The notes: generated by a model not told the origin, from the letters alone. Counted from the stretch's first letter, positions 48,201 through 60,834 are shown. The stretch: DNA of 64,000 nucleotides from Microcebus murinus (GCF_040939455.1 NC_134116.1:68820400-68884399), one strand, 5' to 3'. Made by a program: numbers and translations.

Positions 48201-49025
48201 AAATAAAATTAATAGACTTACCTTATGATATTTAATACTATTAAACTAATTATGCAAATATTTTAAAACTTGGTTATTTTGTAAATTTCATATAGTCACT
48301 AACAATATAAACTATCTCTAAAAATAAAAATATTTTTTTTTTTACAAAATTACTTGAAAGAGAAAATATCCATTGAATTTTGCTTTCAGAGAACTAGGAA
48401 CTCAGCAGAATGGATGGCGGAAGAACCTTAACAAATTTGTACACATGGAGGTGTCATTGATACAGTATCTCCTAATCTTAAATCTTCCAGGAGCTGTCTT
48501 TATTTTAAAACAACAAATTTGTTCAACAAATTTCTTACTATCGGACCTTCTGCCTATAATCAAAATTTGTCAAGGAAGACACTCTTGGGCAGAGCTGTTT
48601 TCTTAAGTTCCAACACCCAGTAACCTATATCTCCCCAGTTCCAGAGACTGTAATTTATAAAGGGTCTGCAGGGCAGCCTGATGCCCTGCCTGATCCTTCA
48701 TATCTCTAGAAAACAATTCCAGAAATGTTATTTTCTTCCCAGCCTTTACGACTCCTGTACCATACTGTCTCCATGTCTCTTGCCTCAGGCTCATTTCATT
48801 ATTTTCCTAGGAGTTAGTTATACTGGGTGACTTTGGTCCTGGGCTTCTGTCTCCTGGATTACTACCTACCATTAGTTACACCTGCTTCCCAGGTTCTGAC
48901 CCAGGAACACCACCTCCGATCTTGCCCTGGTTGAAACTCACCTATGGGAGTAGAATGTGAATTTATAAATTAGAGAAGAGGAGCTCTGAACATAAGTGAT
49001 TCCTTCCAGAGCCAACCACCACCAA
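45219..49025. other. Long stretch without a recognised gene
   Basis: 3.8 kb. Pieces at 46535-46640 ('gagcactgtgcttggtgggcatcaggcagcaaag') and 47140-47230 ('aaaggcttcttagagaaagtaatgattgaggtgtgtc') look like old dispersed repeats. Minus frames of 105 codons (46545-46862) and 63 codons (47476-47667) show no known domain. Nothing else is supported. Confidence 0.42.
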
Positions 49026-49029
49026 CGAC

Positions 49030-49240
49030 AACATATTTCCTGCAAATTTGCCATTTGCAAAGCACTGTGCCATACATTATCTTTTTTGCTATTTCTAATC
49101 ACCCTGTGAGAAAACTGATAATGATGATGATGACAGTTATTTCCTTTTCACAAGCAACAGAATACAGACTCAAAATGATGATGAGCAAGGTTGCTCAGCT
49201 GGCGTGTGCTGACCATGAAGTTCAAATCCGGGTCTTATGA
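49030..49240 (-). mobile_element. MIR SINE, reverse orientation
   Basis: 'caaagcactgtgccatacattatc', 'aatcaccctgtgagaaaact', 'aaggttgctcagctggc' and 'gaagttcaaatccgggtcttatgactgg' are the reverse complement of MIR, ending near its tRNA-like head. Confidence 0.72.
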
Positions 49241-49249
49241 CTGGAAGTT

Positions 49250-50030
49250 CTGTGTTTTTCCCTACATTTCCGTTGTCAATTCCCTGCATTTCCCTACATT
49301 CCCTACATTTCGTGTATTGTTGCTCTAGGGACCTAGGCATCTACTAATGTAGTATGGTATTTAATCTTTAGTCAATTTAAAAGAAATATTATTTACTATA
49401 GAGCAAAAGTGAATATACTTTATCTCAAAACATCAGTTTATTGCCTTTTCAATTCTTACTATCAGGGGTCAGTGTGGCTAGTCTCTTTTAGTTTCTACTC
49501 CAAATTTCTTTTTTAACTTACTGTATCCTAACTCAATTCATAATTTTAAAAGCCGAGAAAATTTTCTTCTAAAGCACTCTTCTCGTGAACCATGTATTTG
49601 TATACCTTAAGAAGGCTCCAAATCTCTCTGATCAGAGTTCCTAACATTCTCCTTTGTGAGCACGTGACCAGAGCGAGTCACTGAGCTGGACTGATAATAT
49701 ATAAAGTTGAATAAAAGACATTAGTGACTTTAAACAACTCACCACCTACTAAGGATATTCAAAATTTAATTTAAAAAATTAATTTGAAATTAAGAGAATT
49801 TCTATCATTACTTTCTTGGAAGAAATTAGATGGAGCTGGAGAAGAGGGACCTAGTTTACCTGCCAGAGTCACTCAAATGGCCCATTTCATTAAGACAATG
49901 TAACTCAGTATGGCTTCCAAAGTCCTTGGATAAAAGTACAACCAAATATTTGTTTGTTAGGTTTTGTTACTATTTGTCTAAGTATTTAGCAAAACTGTCT
50001 TATCCCTCAGGCATGTCTCATAAGCTTTTT
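49250..50030. other. No gene recognised
   Basis: A repeated 'tccctacattt' motif occurs at 49260-49315. Otherwise nothing is assigned. Confidence 0.42.
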
Positions 50031-50034
50031 AGAG

Positions 50035-50345
50035 TATAACCATCCCTCGGTATCCCAGGGAATTCATTCCAGGACCCCCAAGGATACCAAAAATCCATGG
50101 ATGCTTAAGTCTCTGATATAAAATAGCCTGGTATTTTCATATAACCTATGTACATCCTCCCGTATAATTTAAATCATCTCTACAGTACTTATAATGCCTA
50201 ATATAATGCGTTATGCAAATAGTTGTTATATTATACATATTATTATTTTAATTGTAATGTTGTTATTGGATTTTTAAGAATATTTTCAATCCACAATTGG
50301 TTGAATCTGCAGACATGGAACCCATAGATACAGAGGGCCAACTAT
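50035..50345 (+). mobile_element. Tigger-type MITE (MER8-like)
   Basis: It opens 'taaccatccctcggtatccc', then 'ggaccccc', 'atggatgcttaagtc', 'catataacctatgtacatcctcccgtat', 'taaatcatctctacagtacttata'. It closes with 'tggttgaatctgcagacatggaacccatagatacagagggccaactata'. The terminal sequences are inverted relative to each other and flanked by TA, as for Tc1/mariner elements. Confidence 0.85.
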
Positions 50346-50371
50346 ACTGTCATTTCAAGCCTCCTGGCTCT

Positions 50372-50374
50372 CAT

Positions 50375-50421
<47 letters not shown>

Positions 50422-50542
50422 GTAGAGACAAAGTCTCACCATGTTGCCAGGCTGGTCTCAAACTCCTGGCCTCAAACTATCCTCTCGCCTTGGCCTCCCA
50501 AAGTGCTAGGATTACAGATGTGAGCCACTGAGCCTGGTCCCT
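50372..50542 (-). mobile_element. Alu arm, reverse orientation, with (TTTA)n tail
   Basis: (TTTA)n of about 12 units at 50372-50420 is followed by 'gagacaaagtctcaccatgttgccaggctgg', 'cttggcctcccaaagtgctaggattacag' and 'gagccactgagcctgg', a reversed single Alu arm. The TTTA run is the mutated tail. Confidence 0.88.
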
Positions 50543-50559
50543 TTCTCACATATTTAATT

Positions 50560-50840
50560 CCTTCTCCTTAAAATGGCCTTAAACCATTTTTCCTTGGTTT
50601 ACACCATGTGGCCTTGAGCACCTTGAGTCAAGCATCACCTCTCTGAGTTCCACCTCATCTTCCCACCATTGTCTGATTTAGATTCCCTCCACTTCACTGA
50701 CATCGCTTCCATGCTTACTATAATCACACTGAACTAGGACCATGGATTTATTTTCTACTTCCTCACTAGACTAGAAGGTTCTTGAAAACATGGGCCATGT
50801 TTTATTAATATTTTGATTCATTCAACATTGATGGATAGAT
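50560..50840 (+). mobile_element. L2 3' end
   Basis: 'cctcactagactagaaggttcttgaaaacatgggccatgtttt' and the tail 'attttgattcattcaacattgatgga' match the L2 3' end ('actagactgtaagctccttgagggcaggg'). Confidence 0.6.
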
Positions 50841-50843
50841 GAG

Positions 50844-50844
<1 letters not shown>

Positions 50845-50910
<66 letters not shown>
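50845..50910 (+). repeat. (GATA)n microsatellite
   Basis: About 16 uninterrupted GATA units, immediately left of an AluJ-like copy. Confidence 0.97.
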
Positions 50911-50911
<1 letters not shown>

Positions 50912-51190
50912 CTTGGTTAAGTGTGCTGGCTCATGCCTGTAATCCCAGTTATTTGGGCGTCTACCATGGGAGGATCTTTTGTGGCCAGAGTTCAAGACAA
51001 GACTGGGCAACATAATAAGACCCTGTCTCTACAAAAAATAAGAAAAATTAACCAGGCATGGTGGCACTCACAGGCTGAGGCAGGAGGATTGATTGAATCT
51101 AGGAGTTTGAAGCTGCATTAAGCTATGATCATGCCACTGCCCTCATGCTTGGGCAACAAAGTGAGACCATCTCCTAAATAAATAAATAAA
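50912..51190 (+). mobile_element. Alu dimer (AluJ-like), diverged
   Basis: 'tggctcatgcctgtaatcccag', 'gggcaacataataagaccctgtctctac', 'aaccaggcatggtggca' and 'gctatgatcatgccactgcc', ending in (AAAT)n. Old copy without the lemur middle. Confidence 0.9.
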
Positions 51191-51194
51191 TTTA

Positions 51195-51414
51195 ATAATA
51201 AAAAAGAATGCAAATAAAAATACAGCATAACAATGATTTACATTGTGTTAGGTATTATAAGCAATCTAGAGATGATTTATAGCATGCAGGAGGATATGTG
51301 TAGTTCATATGTAAATACTATGCCATTTTATATAAAGGACTTCAGTATTCTCTAATATTTGTATCTGTGGAGATCCTGGAACAAATCCCTTACATATGCC
51401 GAGGGACAACTGTG
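51195..51414 (-). mobile_element. Second MER8-like Tigger MITE, reverse and truncated
   Basis: Read in reverse: 'ccctcggcatatg', 'ggatctccacagatac', then the internal 'ataaatcatctctagattgcttataatacc'. It is the same family as 50035-50345 but in opposite orientation, and truncated at its left edge next to the Alu. Confidence 0.72.
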
Positions 51415-52095
51415 CTTCATTACGTTTTCTATTATCTTTGCTTTTGAGGTCATTTATTTCTATTATATCTATACGGTGTAAGTATTGTATACTGATGTGT
51501 TACTGTACATCTCCTCCCAGCTCTGTATTCAGTGATGTCACATTGTTGGTTGAAATCAATCATGGCGAGAGTATTTATACCTTCAAAATTACAAACACTA
51601 CAAATTAGGAAGTGATTTGTTCTAAAGTTGAAAATATTTCAGTTTAATAAATAATTTGTACAGGGTGAGAAATCATTTAATAGTAGATCACATATTGGAT
51701 TTAATGGCTATAAGTTTAGTAGGAAAGGGTTAATGGATTGGGAGGTAACTCAGTTTGTTAAGTTGTGATTGAATTGCAACTATAGGTTGGCTATGGATAC
51801 AACAGTTTGACAAAAATCTATGAAAGCATTTGTGATAATCAATTGGCAAGTAAAGTTTGTGATACAGAGTATTATGTATTTTATTATTTGTAAATTTCAC
51901 GCTATATCTCCTTTTAAGCAGTAAAATTTATAACTTACGTACACATAGATTCACATAGATTCACTTTTCCAGAAAGTCAGTTGTTAAATTTATCTGCACA
52001 CCAAAGGTTGTGGAAGAAGTGTGATAGTTCACCTAAATCTGAAGATCTTATTAATAGTTTCCAAGACAACAACTAGCAACAATACCTATATAACT
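51415..52095. other. No gene recognised
   Basis: AT-rich; nothing assigned. Confidence 0.42.
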
Positions 52096-53310
52096 CTTAA
52101 AAGAAAAAATAGGTATGCATCTTCATGACCTTAAATTAGGAAACAGTTTCTTAAATATAACACCAGAAGTATAAGCAACAAAATAAAAATTGGATGAATT
52201 CAACATCAAAATTAAACACTTTTGTGTTTCAAATGACTCTATTTAAGAGAGTGAAAAGGCAACCCTCAAAATAAGTAGAAATATTTACAAATCACATATC
52301 TGATAAGGGACTGGTAACCAGAATAAAGAACTCTTACAACTCAGTAACAGAAAGACAAGTAACCCACTTTTTAAATGGGCAATAAATGTGAATAAACATT
52401 TCTCCAAAGAAGATGTGTAAATGGCCAATAAACACACGACAAGATGCTTAACATCATTAGCCATTAGAGAAATGCAAATCAAAACTACAATGAGATATCA
52501 CTTCACATCCAGTTGTTAAACATAGCCATTGTTAAAAATTAAATTATACGATCAAAAAAACATGTAATAACAAGTGTTAGCAAGGATTTGAAGAAATTAG
52601 AATCTGCATACACTGCTAGCGGGAATATAAGAGTGGCTCAGCCACTTTGGAAAATGGTCTGGCGCTTCCTCAAAAGGTTAAATATAGAATTACCATACAA
52701 TCTAGCAATCCCACTTCTAGGTATACATCCAAGAGAAATGAAAATATGGACACACAAAAACTCATACATGAATGAACTGTTATGAAATAACAGCATTAAT
52801 TAAAATAGCTAAAAAGTGGAAACAACCAAATGTCCACCAACTGATGAGTAGGTAAATAAAATGTGATATATCTGTACAATGGAATATTATTCAGCAATTT
52901 AAAAAGTGAGGTTGGCCGGGCGCGGTGGCTCACTCACGCCTGTAATCCTAGCACTCTGGGAGGCCGAGGCGGGCGGATTGCTCGAGGTCAGGAGTTTGAA
53001 ACCAGCCTGAGCAAGAGTGAGACCCCGTCTCTACTATAAATAGAAAGAATTAATTGGCCAACTAATATATATAAAAAAAATTAGCCAGGCATGGTGGTGC
53101 ATGCCTGTAGTCCCAGCTACTTGGGAGGCTGAGGCAGAAGGATTACTTGGGCCCAGGAGTTTAAGGTTGCTGTGAGCTAGGCTGATGCCACAGCACTCAC
53201 TCTAGCCTGGGCAACAAAGCGAGACTCTGTCTCAAAACAAACAAACAAACAAAAAAGTGAGGTTGGAACTATACATAGGATCCAGCTAAGGGAGACTAAA
53301 TAGAAGCAAC
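52096..53310 (+). mobile_element. L1 ORF2 3' fragment, split by a young Alu
   Basis: 'gataagggactggtaaccagaataaagaactctt', 'gagaaatgcaaatcaaaactacaatgagatatcact' and 'atagaattaccatacaatctagcaatcccacttctagg' follow the L1 ORF2 C-terminus. One short frame (52588-52785) still reads PYNLAIPLLGIHPREM. Dead and old. The Alu at 52914-53251 interrupts it. Confidence 0.85.
52914..53251 (+). mobile_element. Lemur-type Alu, young
   Basis: Opens GGCCGGGCGCGGTGGCTCAC with an extra 4-bp 'tcac', keeps the TTGGCCAACTAATATATATA middle, and has an (AAAC)n tail. It is flanked by AAAAAGTGAGGTTGG (52901-52915 and 53252-53266). It inserted into the old L1. Confidence 0.96.
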
Positions 53311-53349
53311 CAATGAAATAAGAAAACCCAATCCTTGCAAGTCCCAGAA

Positions 53350-53490
53350 GCTCTAGGTTTTATTGATCCCACTTTGCATACAAGTAAACAGCAGCTCAGA
53401 GTGGTCATGCTACAAAATGCCACAATAAGGTAATATCAGGATCCTGGATTATCTGGGTTTAATCCATGTTTTTTCACTATTGTAGGATTA
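53350..53490 (-). mobile_element. Possible MIR, reverse orientation
   Basis: 'cagcagctcagagtggtcatgctac' and 'ggatcctggattatctgggtttaatcc' resemble the reversed MIR core. Weak. Confidence 0.4.
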
Positions 53491-53494
53491 TAAC

Positions 53495-54660
53495 TGAAGA
53501 AAAGATGAGCTGCTAAAAATATATATATTAGTGCTATTATCATAATTACTTATTGTTTTGGCATAAGATTTTTGGCCAGTAATTTCCCACAGTAGTTACA
53601 TTACTGAGTTAAATTTCTCCCACTCTGAAAAGTGGCAAACAACACACATTTACCTCTATCAGCATCCCTACTCAAATTCTTAATATGGTTAAATTGAAGA
53701 ATATCTTCTTCAGACTCACAGGGCTGCCAGGCCAAGAGCAAGGTGTGTTTTACAGAGTCACGGAGACAGCTGTGGAAGATAGGACTGAGGATAGTCCCAG
53801 GAGGAAAGCACTGCTTGGTCTTGCCACAGCCACACTCATGTGAATTTCCCTGACTTCCTCCTCCTTTACTGTCCAGTCAGTCCTTTTTTCCACGTTTGGT
53901 TTCACCAGTATTTTTCCCACTGTCCTACCTTTCCCATTTTACCATTTTCAGCAGAGTAGTGTAGACAGATACAGCATACGAACAGACTTAAATGTCTGGG
54001 ATACAGAAGTATTTACATTTAGGAAACATAATTTTATCACAGCGATAATGGTTAACAATGGAAAAATATTACTGGAAAAACTATATTTGACCTTTAAAAC
54101 AACCAGTATGTATATATTTAAGAACCAAAAAAAAATTTATCCAGAAATCCCTACTAATAACATCTCATTCATAAAGATTTTTCCACTCCTTCACAAGTCG
54201 AAAATTGAGTGAAGTCCAGTATACAGTATTTATTTTTAAATAAAGTGCTGACCTCTAGTGGCTAAATTGAATCAATTCACTGCCTGAATCTACTGAACAA
54301 TCTTCATGGCACAAAGAGAGGTAGCCCACCATTATAAACCTCCCTAATGTCATGCAAAGGGCAAAATACAGTTCCACCTACAGAACATTTGTGTAGGAAA
54401 AGCCAATCCTGTATGTCATCTTATCTTCAGGTCTAACAAGCAGTTCAGGGGAAATAAAAAAGGTAAATAAGTGCACTAGTTTAGAATGTGGGAAATTCTA
54501 CTGCACCAAAGATCCAATTGGTTTTGTTTCCTTTTTTTAAACAAATAAAGGACATGAAAAAGTGGTGGGAAAGAGAACTGGTATAGATGAAAAGTGTCAT
54601 ATTAAGCTAATGCAATGTGTGTACCTTGTTTGGATACTGATCTGAACAAACAAAAAAGTT
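53495..54660. other. No gene recognised
   Basis: Nothing is assigned, apart from a CTCF-like core (ACCTCTAGTGGC at 54251-54262). Confidence 0.42.
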
Positions 54661-54663
54661 TTA

Positions 54664-55014
<351 letters not shown>

Positions 55015-55189
55015 CTAGGGAAATGTAAACTCTGACTGGATATTATATAATATTACAGAATTATAATTAAGTTTAAGGTATGATATTGATAGCATTACTT
55101 TTTATATGTTATCTTTTAGAGATATATAGTAAAGTATTTATAATTGAAAATTTTAAAATATTAGAGAAGATAATCACAAGTAGAGATAA

Positions 55190-55800
55190 CTGCAGATGCC
55201 AAGGCCCTAAAGCAGAACTATGCTTGGTATTTTCAAGAACAAGAAGGAGGTAAGTGTGGAGTGAATAATTTCTGCAGAGTAGAAATGAACTCAGAAGGGC
55301 AGTCAGGGTATGGGATAATCAGGAGTTTATAGGACTTTTAATGAGATAGGACCACATCAGAGTATTTTGAGCAGAGGAATGTTTAAAAGATTATTCCAGC
55401 TTCTGCAGAGAAAACTGGCTGTTGACAGACAATGTTGAAAACAGGACAACCAGTCAAAAATCTGTTACAGTAATCTAGGATAGGGAAGATGGTACCTTGA
55501 ACCAGCAAGGTAAAAAGTGGTCGCATTCTGGTTATATTTCAAAAGTAGAGCTGACAGCATTCTCAGACAGCTAAATGTGAGGCGTGGAAAAAAAAGAAGA
55601 GTCAAAGATGGCCATGGTTTTCCACCTGAGCTATTAAAACGATGGAGTTGCCATTTGTTGAGACAGGAAAGTGGCAGGAGGAAGTTTAATGAAGGCAATT
55701 TCTACCAAGTTAAATCTGAAACACTTATTAGCTGTTCAAGAGATGTTGGATAAGTCTGGAATCTGGGGAAGGAGTCTAGGCTGGACACGTAAATATAGAC
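55190..55800 (+). repeat. Ancient interspersed repeat, decayed
   Basis: 'gcagatgccaaggccctaaagcag', 'gagcagaggaatg', 'ctgttacagtaatctaggataggg', 'gtcaaagatggccatggttttcc' and 'gagttgccatttgttgagacagg' match the same family as 34555-35145 in the same order. Confidence 0.5.
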
Positions 55801-56550
55801 TCTGCCACTAACTTTTCTTTGTGTGCCTTGACCTCTCAAATTTCCTCACATTTTAGGTTGGATTACATGTAATCGCCATTTTTGTAAGTCTAAAATGGTC
55901 AAATGTCAGCAGCTCCATATGGTTCAACCGAATATAAAACTGGAACAATTCCTACCCCATTTCACAAGACAGTCGAAATGCTCACATGAGAGTGACATAT
56001 GTGAGAGTTTACATAGTAAATGTTTAGAGCACTGTTACAGAAGAACTCATGTAGTGAGAGATCGGAAGAGGCATTTTTGTAACTCAGAATTCATTCTCAT
56101 GCAAACCATATAACTGAAGATGATTTCACGTTATCTATATGGAATCTGTTTTAGGGAGGTCCCGTGACCAGGTATACACATTCAGCAAATGTTTTGAGTG
56201 GTCACTATGTGCCAGCACAGAGCTCATCGCCTGTTTGGGCAACTGCTTTTAGGCAACGCAGGGAGGATAAAGTCTTTTAAAATGTGCTTGTAAAAATAAC
56301 CCAAACTATACTACTCCAATCCCGGATCAGTACTGCTGCTTCTTTACCAAGTTAGAGCTTTATCCTCTACCTAGTCTGCCCTCTGTAGGTAACAGTTATT
56401 GAGATTATTGAAATACACAGTCAGAATCATCCCTACTTCCCAACAACTTTTGATCCAGAGCAAAGCTCCACTTCATTAGACCCTCCCCCAAGTTACCCAA
56501 CCAAAGCCCAAATCCTGCAACAGGTGCTTTCTAACATCCTCTTACTGAGC
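55801..56550. other. No gene recognised
   Basis: 56170-56240 has old repeat words ('cactatgtgccagcacagagc'). No gene is supported. Confidence 0.42.
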
Positions 56551-56554
56551 TGTC

Positions 56555-56815
56555 CCATGGGTCCCCATGGTGAAAATTGTCCCTCGCTGCAACAAGTAAT
56601 ATACCCCATTTGTTCAAGGACAGAAGATGTTCTTGGTGGTCTTTGCCTGAAGGACACAGACACATCTAATATACTATGTGCATTTGTTTATTTACCTCTC
56701 CCAGTAGGACGTATCTCTATGAGAGCATGAACATTTACCTGTTTGGTACTAATGTTCCAGCAGTTAGAAGTGTATATTATAGGCTCTCAGTAAATAGTTA
56801 TTGAATGAATGAACT
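56555..56815 (+). mobile_element. L2 3' end
   Basis: The end 'ttataggctctcagtaaatagttattgaatgaatgaac' and the 'tatgagagcatgaac' block upstream match the L2 3' terminus. The left edge is uncertain. Confidence 0.58.
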
Positions 56816-56979
56816 TTGAGCACCCAGATTGCAGTAAGCATTAGAGATGTGTTGATATATTAACACATCCTGTGTTAAAAAGGATGGCTAAATGGGTGGC
56901 CATTAGACTGAGGTGGCTCTAACACTCTGTGTTTCTATGTAAGCAAACTGAAACCTAACACAAAATTTAAAAGAAAATG

Positions 56980-57215
56980 AAAAACACTCAGCCAATCACA
57001 GGTGGTCTTGAACTTCCCACCAGAATAGTCAACATAAGGCAATTGTTCAAACTTTAGCCAGTCAAGTGATTTCTTGACTCTGCTCCCACATTCACCCTGT
57101 AAAAGTTTTCCTCCCTTTAGTCACATCCAGGGAGCCCCTAACCATTTTTAGGGTGGAGCTGTCAATCCAGAATCACTGTCAAATAAACTCTGAAATTTTA
57201 ATGTGCCAAAATGTG
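56980..57215 (+). repeat. LTR remnant
   Basis: 'cagccaatcacaggtggtcttgaac', 'ccctgtaaaagttttcctccctt' and 'tgtcaaataaactctgaaattt' have the CCAAT, TATA-like and AATAAA order of a small LTR in forward orientation. Confidence 0.48.
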
Positions 57216-57219
57216 TCTT

Positions 57220-58685
57220 TTAATAAATGAATCATGAATCAGAGCAAGTCCTGGGGGTGCTAAGAGAGCAGTGGCCCAGCTTTATCAATGATGGTTCAAT
57301 AAGCTTGGCTGAGAAAAGGAAGGAAAGGGCAAGGACTGAATCGAATTCTGCATCGGGGATCGATGTGTTACTCTGCATTCAGTTCCTGCTTCATCATTCT
57401 TTTCTTTTGCTTTTTTCTTTGTCAGGGTCATCCTTGGAAAAAGTCAGACACACTCTCCTGAAGCCAGTGCTGGCTGAAGGAAATGGGTTTAGCCTGTGCC
57501 AATGAGAACCGCACATGATACCAAGCTTCCCTTTGACAGCCTCACTGAGACAGTAATTCAAGAATTAGCTATTCCTTAATTGAAATTTAGACCCACTTCT
57601 TATTTAAAAGAAAAAGCTGAAAAAAATTATCACATATTACAGAACATTGGTTTTTAATCTCCAGGGCACTTAAGACTCCCTTGAGGTGTTAGAAAAAGAG
57701 ACTTCTTTTAATTGAAACAAAATTTACTAAATTTATAATAAAATCAGTACATAGAGCTGAAAGACTTAAGAGATCTAAATTTATAAATTCATAATCTTAA
57801 TAAATTGAATATGCACTAAGATATCAGCAGTTCCAAATATTTTTTTCAAGTCCCAAATTTTCCCTCATCAAAACAATTAGCAATGCAGTTGACACTTTTC
57901 AGGATTCTTTGCAAGTTCTCTTGCCTTTACAAAGGTTCTCTTGCCTTTACCAAGAACCCACCTTCTCCTTTTCCTTGGTTGTAACTATTATCTTTCTGCC
58001 AATTATTAATAAATTAATAATTTTGGTTTAGGGAATTTCATTTAAGTTTGCTGAGTTTCTAGATCTGATAGGGGCTGTGGTGATTCATTCACAAATTGTT
58101 CCTGGTAGGCTGGACCCAAGTGGGCAAAAGCATCATTAAGCAATATTGTTAACTCATTACTCTCTGACTACAGCAATGCTTGTTTTAGGCTAATTTAAAG
58201 ATGATATACAGGTTCTGAATTTCTAAAAGAACATTACCTGTTTAAAGAAAAATTTTAATACAGTACTGACTATATTCCATTTGGTGCCACAAGATGTGAC
58301 TTATACATAAGCAAACTCTCAATACATAATGGAAAAAGATTTCATTTGTTTCAGCATTTTTTGAGCCCTTAATTAGTGAGGACACCTGGTTATACATTCT
58401 GGAAGATAAAAATAAGAACATAACATGGTTCCTGACCTCAAAAGTCTTAAAATCTCACAGAGAAGCAGATGGGTGTACAAGCAGCTAAATACAATGCACA
58501 GTGCATTCAATGCAATGCCAGAAATACACACTGTCAAAGCAAAAATTGCTCTGGAAAAAGTTAAACAAGCAAGAAAGACTTCATTTAAGGCTATTGCAAC
58601 GGGTAAGAGAAACAAGAATATAGTGCAAACTCAACTCCACTGAAACAAATTGGGGGTGGAGTTGGGTTTTTTAGGTTCTTTAATA
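57220..58685. other. No gene recognised; 20-bp tandem duplication at 57915-57954
   Basis: GTTCTCTTGCCTTTACAAAG and the near copy GTTCTCTTGCCTTTACCAAG lie head to tail. The 92-codon frame at 57227-57505 is unassigned. Nothing else is supported. Confidence 0.5.
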
Positions 58686-58689
58686 TTTT

Positions 58690-59395
58690 TTTGATATTAG
58701 AGTAAAATATACATAAAATAAAATTTACCATTATAACCTTTTTATTTTTTCAAGATAGAGTTTTGTTTGGTGGCCCCGGGTAAGTGCAGTGGTAACGTTA
58801 TAGCATACTGCAACCTCAAACTCCTGGGCTCCAGTGATCCTCCTGCCTTAGCCTCCTAAGTAGATGACACTACAGATGTGTGCACTCATGCCCAGCTAAT
58901 TTTTCTATTTTTTGGAGAGAAATGGACTCACTCTTGTAAGGTCTTGAACTCCTGACCTCAAGAAATCCTCCCACCTCAGCCTCTCTACGTTGAATTTCCT
59001 GAAGAACCACCATATTGTTTTCCACAGCAGCTACACCAGCTTATATTTCCACTAGCAATGTACAAATACCTAGATTTCTCCACATCCTGGATAATGCTTG
59101 TTATTTTCTGTTTTTCTGAGAATAGTCATCCCAATGAGTGTGAAATGGTATTTCATGGTAGCTTTGATTTGTACTTCCCTATCGATTAGTGATGTTGAAC
59201 ACATTTTCATGTTTATTGGCCATTTGTACATCTTGTTTGGAGAAATGTTTATTCAAGCTCCTTGCTCATTTTTAAATTGGGTTGTTTGGATTTTTTGTTG
59301 TTGAGTTAAATTTCTTTATACATCTTTATATACATATATATCAGATATATGATTTGCAAACATTTTCTCCCATTACGTTGGTTGCCTTTTCACTC
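58690..59395 (-). mobile_element. L1 fragment, reverse orientation, split by an Alu
   Basis: Right part on the plus strand: 'ttttccacagcagctacaccagcttatattcc'-like, 'gagtgtgaaatggtatttcatggtagctttgatttg' and 'catttgtacatcttgtttggagaaatg', that is, reversed L1 ORF2 C-terminal region. The short left part precedes the Alu. Confidence 0.8.
58739..58986 (-). mobile_element. Alu (AluJ-like), reverse orientation, truncated
   Basis: 'actgcaacctcaaactcctgggctc', 'gatcctcctgccttagcctcc', 'catgcccagctaattttt' and 'ttgaactcctgacctcaag' are the reversed Alu body. The outermost left-arm part is missing. Confidence 0.88.
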
Positions 59396-60045
59396 CAGAC
59401 ATACAGATGATAAGTCACCAGGACATAAAAGAGTTATCGTAGAAGAAGACTCGGGTCTGGAAACATGGATAGAATCAGACCCTGGAAGGCCTTAATGTTA
59501 TGTTAGGGATGCAAACTTTATTTTGTGAACAATGGTGGCTCAATAAAAAAAAAAAAATTTAACAGAGGGGATACAACTTGACATGGTTACTGGGGTTGTA
59601 GAAAGCAGCCAGCAAGGGGGGTGGTATCAGACAGGAGAGAAGGCTTTGCCTTCCCATTGCCACTGCTGTGGCTGGCACACCTGGCAAAACAGCAGTCTTG
59701 TAAACCAGCAGGTAGGGTCTCTTCAAATAGTGGTGCAACCACCCTCTCCGTGCACTCATGCCTGCCTCATCATGGAAGGAGCAGCTTGAGCCAGAAAAAA
59801 AGCTATAACAGCGGTAGCTATAGCACCAAAGAGGCAAACATTAGAGAACAGGGAGAAAGTGACAGTCACAAGAAAATAATTTTCACTTGGAGCAGAACTG
59901 GACAACAAAACCTTCACCTCTAAAATTGAAGACACACTGATGTGGGAGGAGCCAAAGGCAACAACCCAGACAGCAACTACGGAACTATAGGGAGTAATTT
60001 ACATCACAAGTGTCCGAGACAGCTAGATTTGGGTGTATCTCCAGA
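59396..60045. other. No gene recognised
   Basis: 59430-59545 has 'accctggaaggccttaatg' and 'gcaaactttattttgtgaacaatgg', words of the same old repeat family as 34555 and 55190. A frame of 100 codons (59621-59923) is unassigned. Confidence 0.42.
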
Positions 60046-60049
60046 CCAT

Positions 60050-60832
60050 CGCTATTGGTCAAAAAGGATGAAAAGATGCTCAACGTCACTAGCCATTAGG
60101 GAAGGTAAATCAAATCATAGGGAAATCTCCCTTTATACCCTTTGGGAGGCTATTATCAAAAGAATAGAAAATAAGCGTTGGTGAGGATGTGGAGAAATTA
60201 GAATTATTCTACAATGCTGTTGGTATGTAAAATGGTTAAGCTACTGTAGAAAAGAGTTTACGGGTTCCTCAAATATTTAAATATAGAATTACCATAAGGC
60301 CCAGAAATTCCACTCCTAAGTATATACCCAGAATAACTGAAAACAGGGAGTCAAACAAATACTTGTACACAAATGTTTATAGGAGCACTATTTACAACAG
60401 CCTGAAAGTGAAAACAACGCAAATGTCCAAAAATGGATGGATGGGTAAAATTTTGGCATCTATATACAGGGTAGTAATAGCCATAAACAGGAATGAAGCA
60501 CTGATACATGTTACAAGGTATACAAGGTGAACCTGCAAACCATCATGCTAAGTGAAAGCAGACACAAAAGGTCACATATTCCATTTATATGAAATATCCA
60601 GAAGAATCCGAAAGCTGATTGATATTTGCCAAAGGCTGAGAGAGGGAGGAATGGGAATAAATGCTTAATGGGTTCAGGTTTTATTTTGTAGTGATGAAAA
60701 TGTCTTGTTTTGGAACTAGCTAGAGGTGATGGCTGCACAACATAGTGAATTTATTAAATGCCATCGAACTGTACACGTTAAAACGGTTCATTTGATGTTC
60801 TGTGAATTTCACCTCAATTAAAAAAAATTATT
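60050..60832 (+). mobile_element. L1 3' end (old, L1MB-like)
   Basis: 'gatgctcaacgtcactagccattaggg', 'gttggtgaggatgtggagaaat', 'gccataaacaggaatgaagcactgatacatg', 'catcatgctaagtgaaagcagacac' and the end 'aacggttcatttgatgttctgtgaatttcacctcaatt' match an L1M 3' end. The AATT-A tail at 60820-60832 marks the terminus. Confidence 0.87.
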
Positions 60833-60834
60833 CC

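Noticed and set aside
50372..50910. Regularly spaced short repeats that might look like a CRISPR-type array
   Set aside because: They are tetranucleotide microsatellites without spacers; the DNA is primate nuclear.
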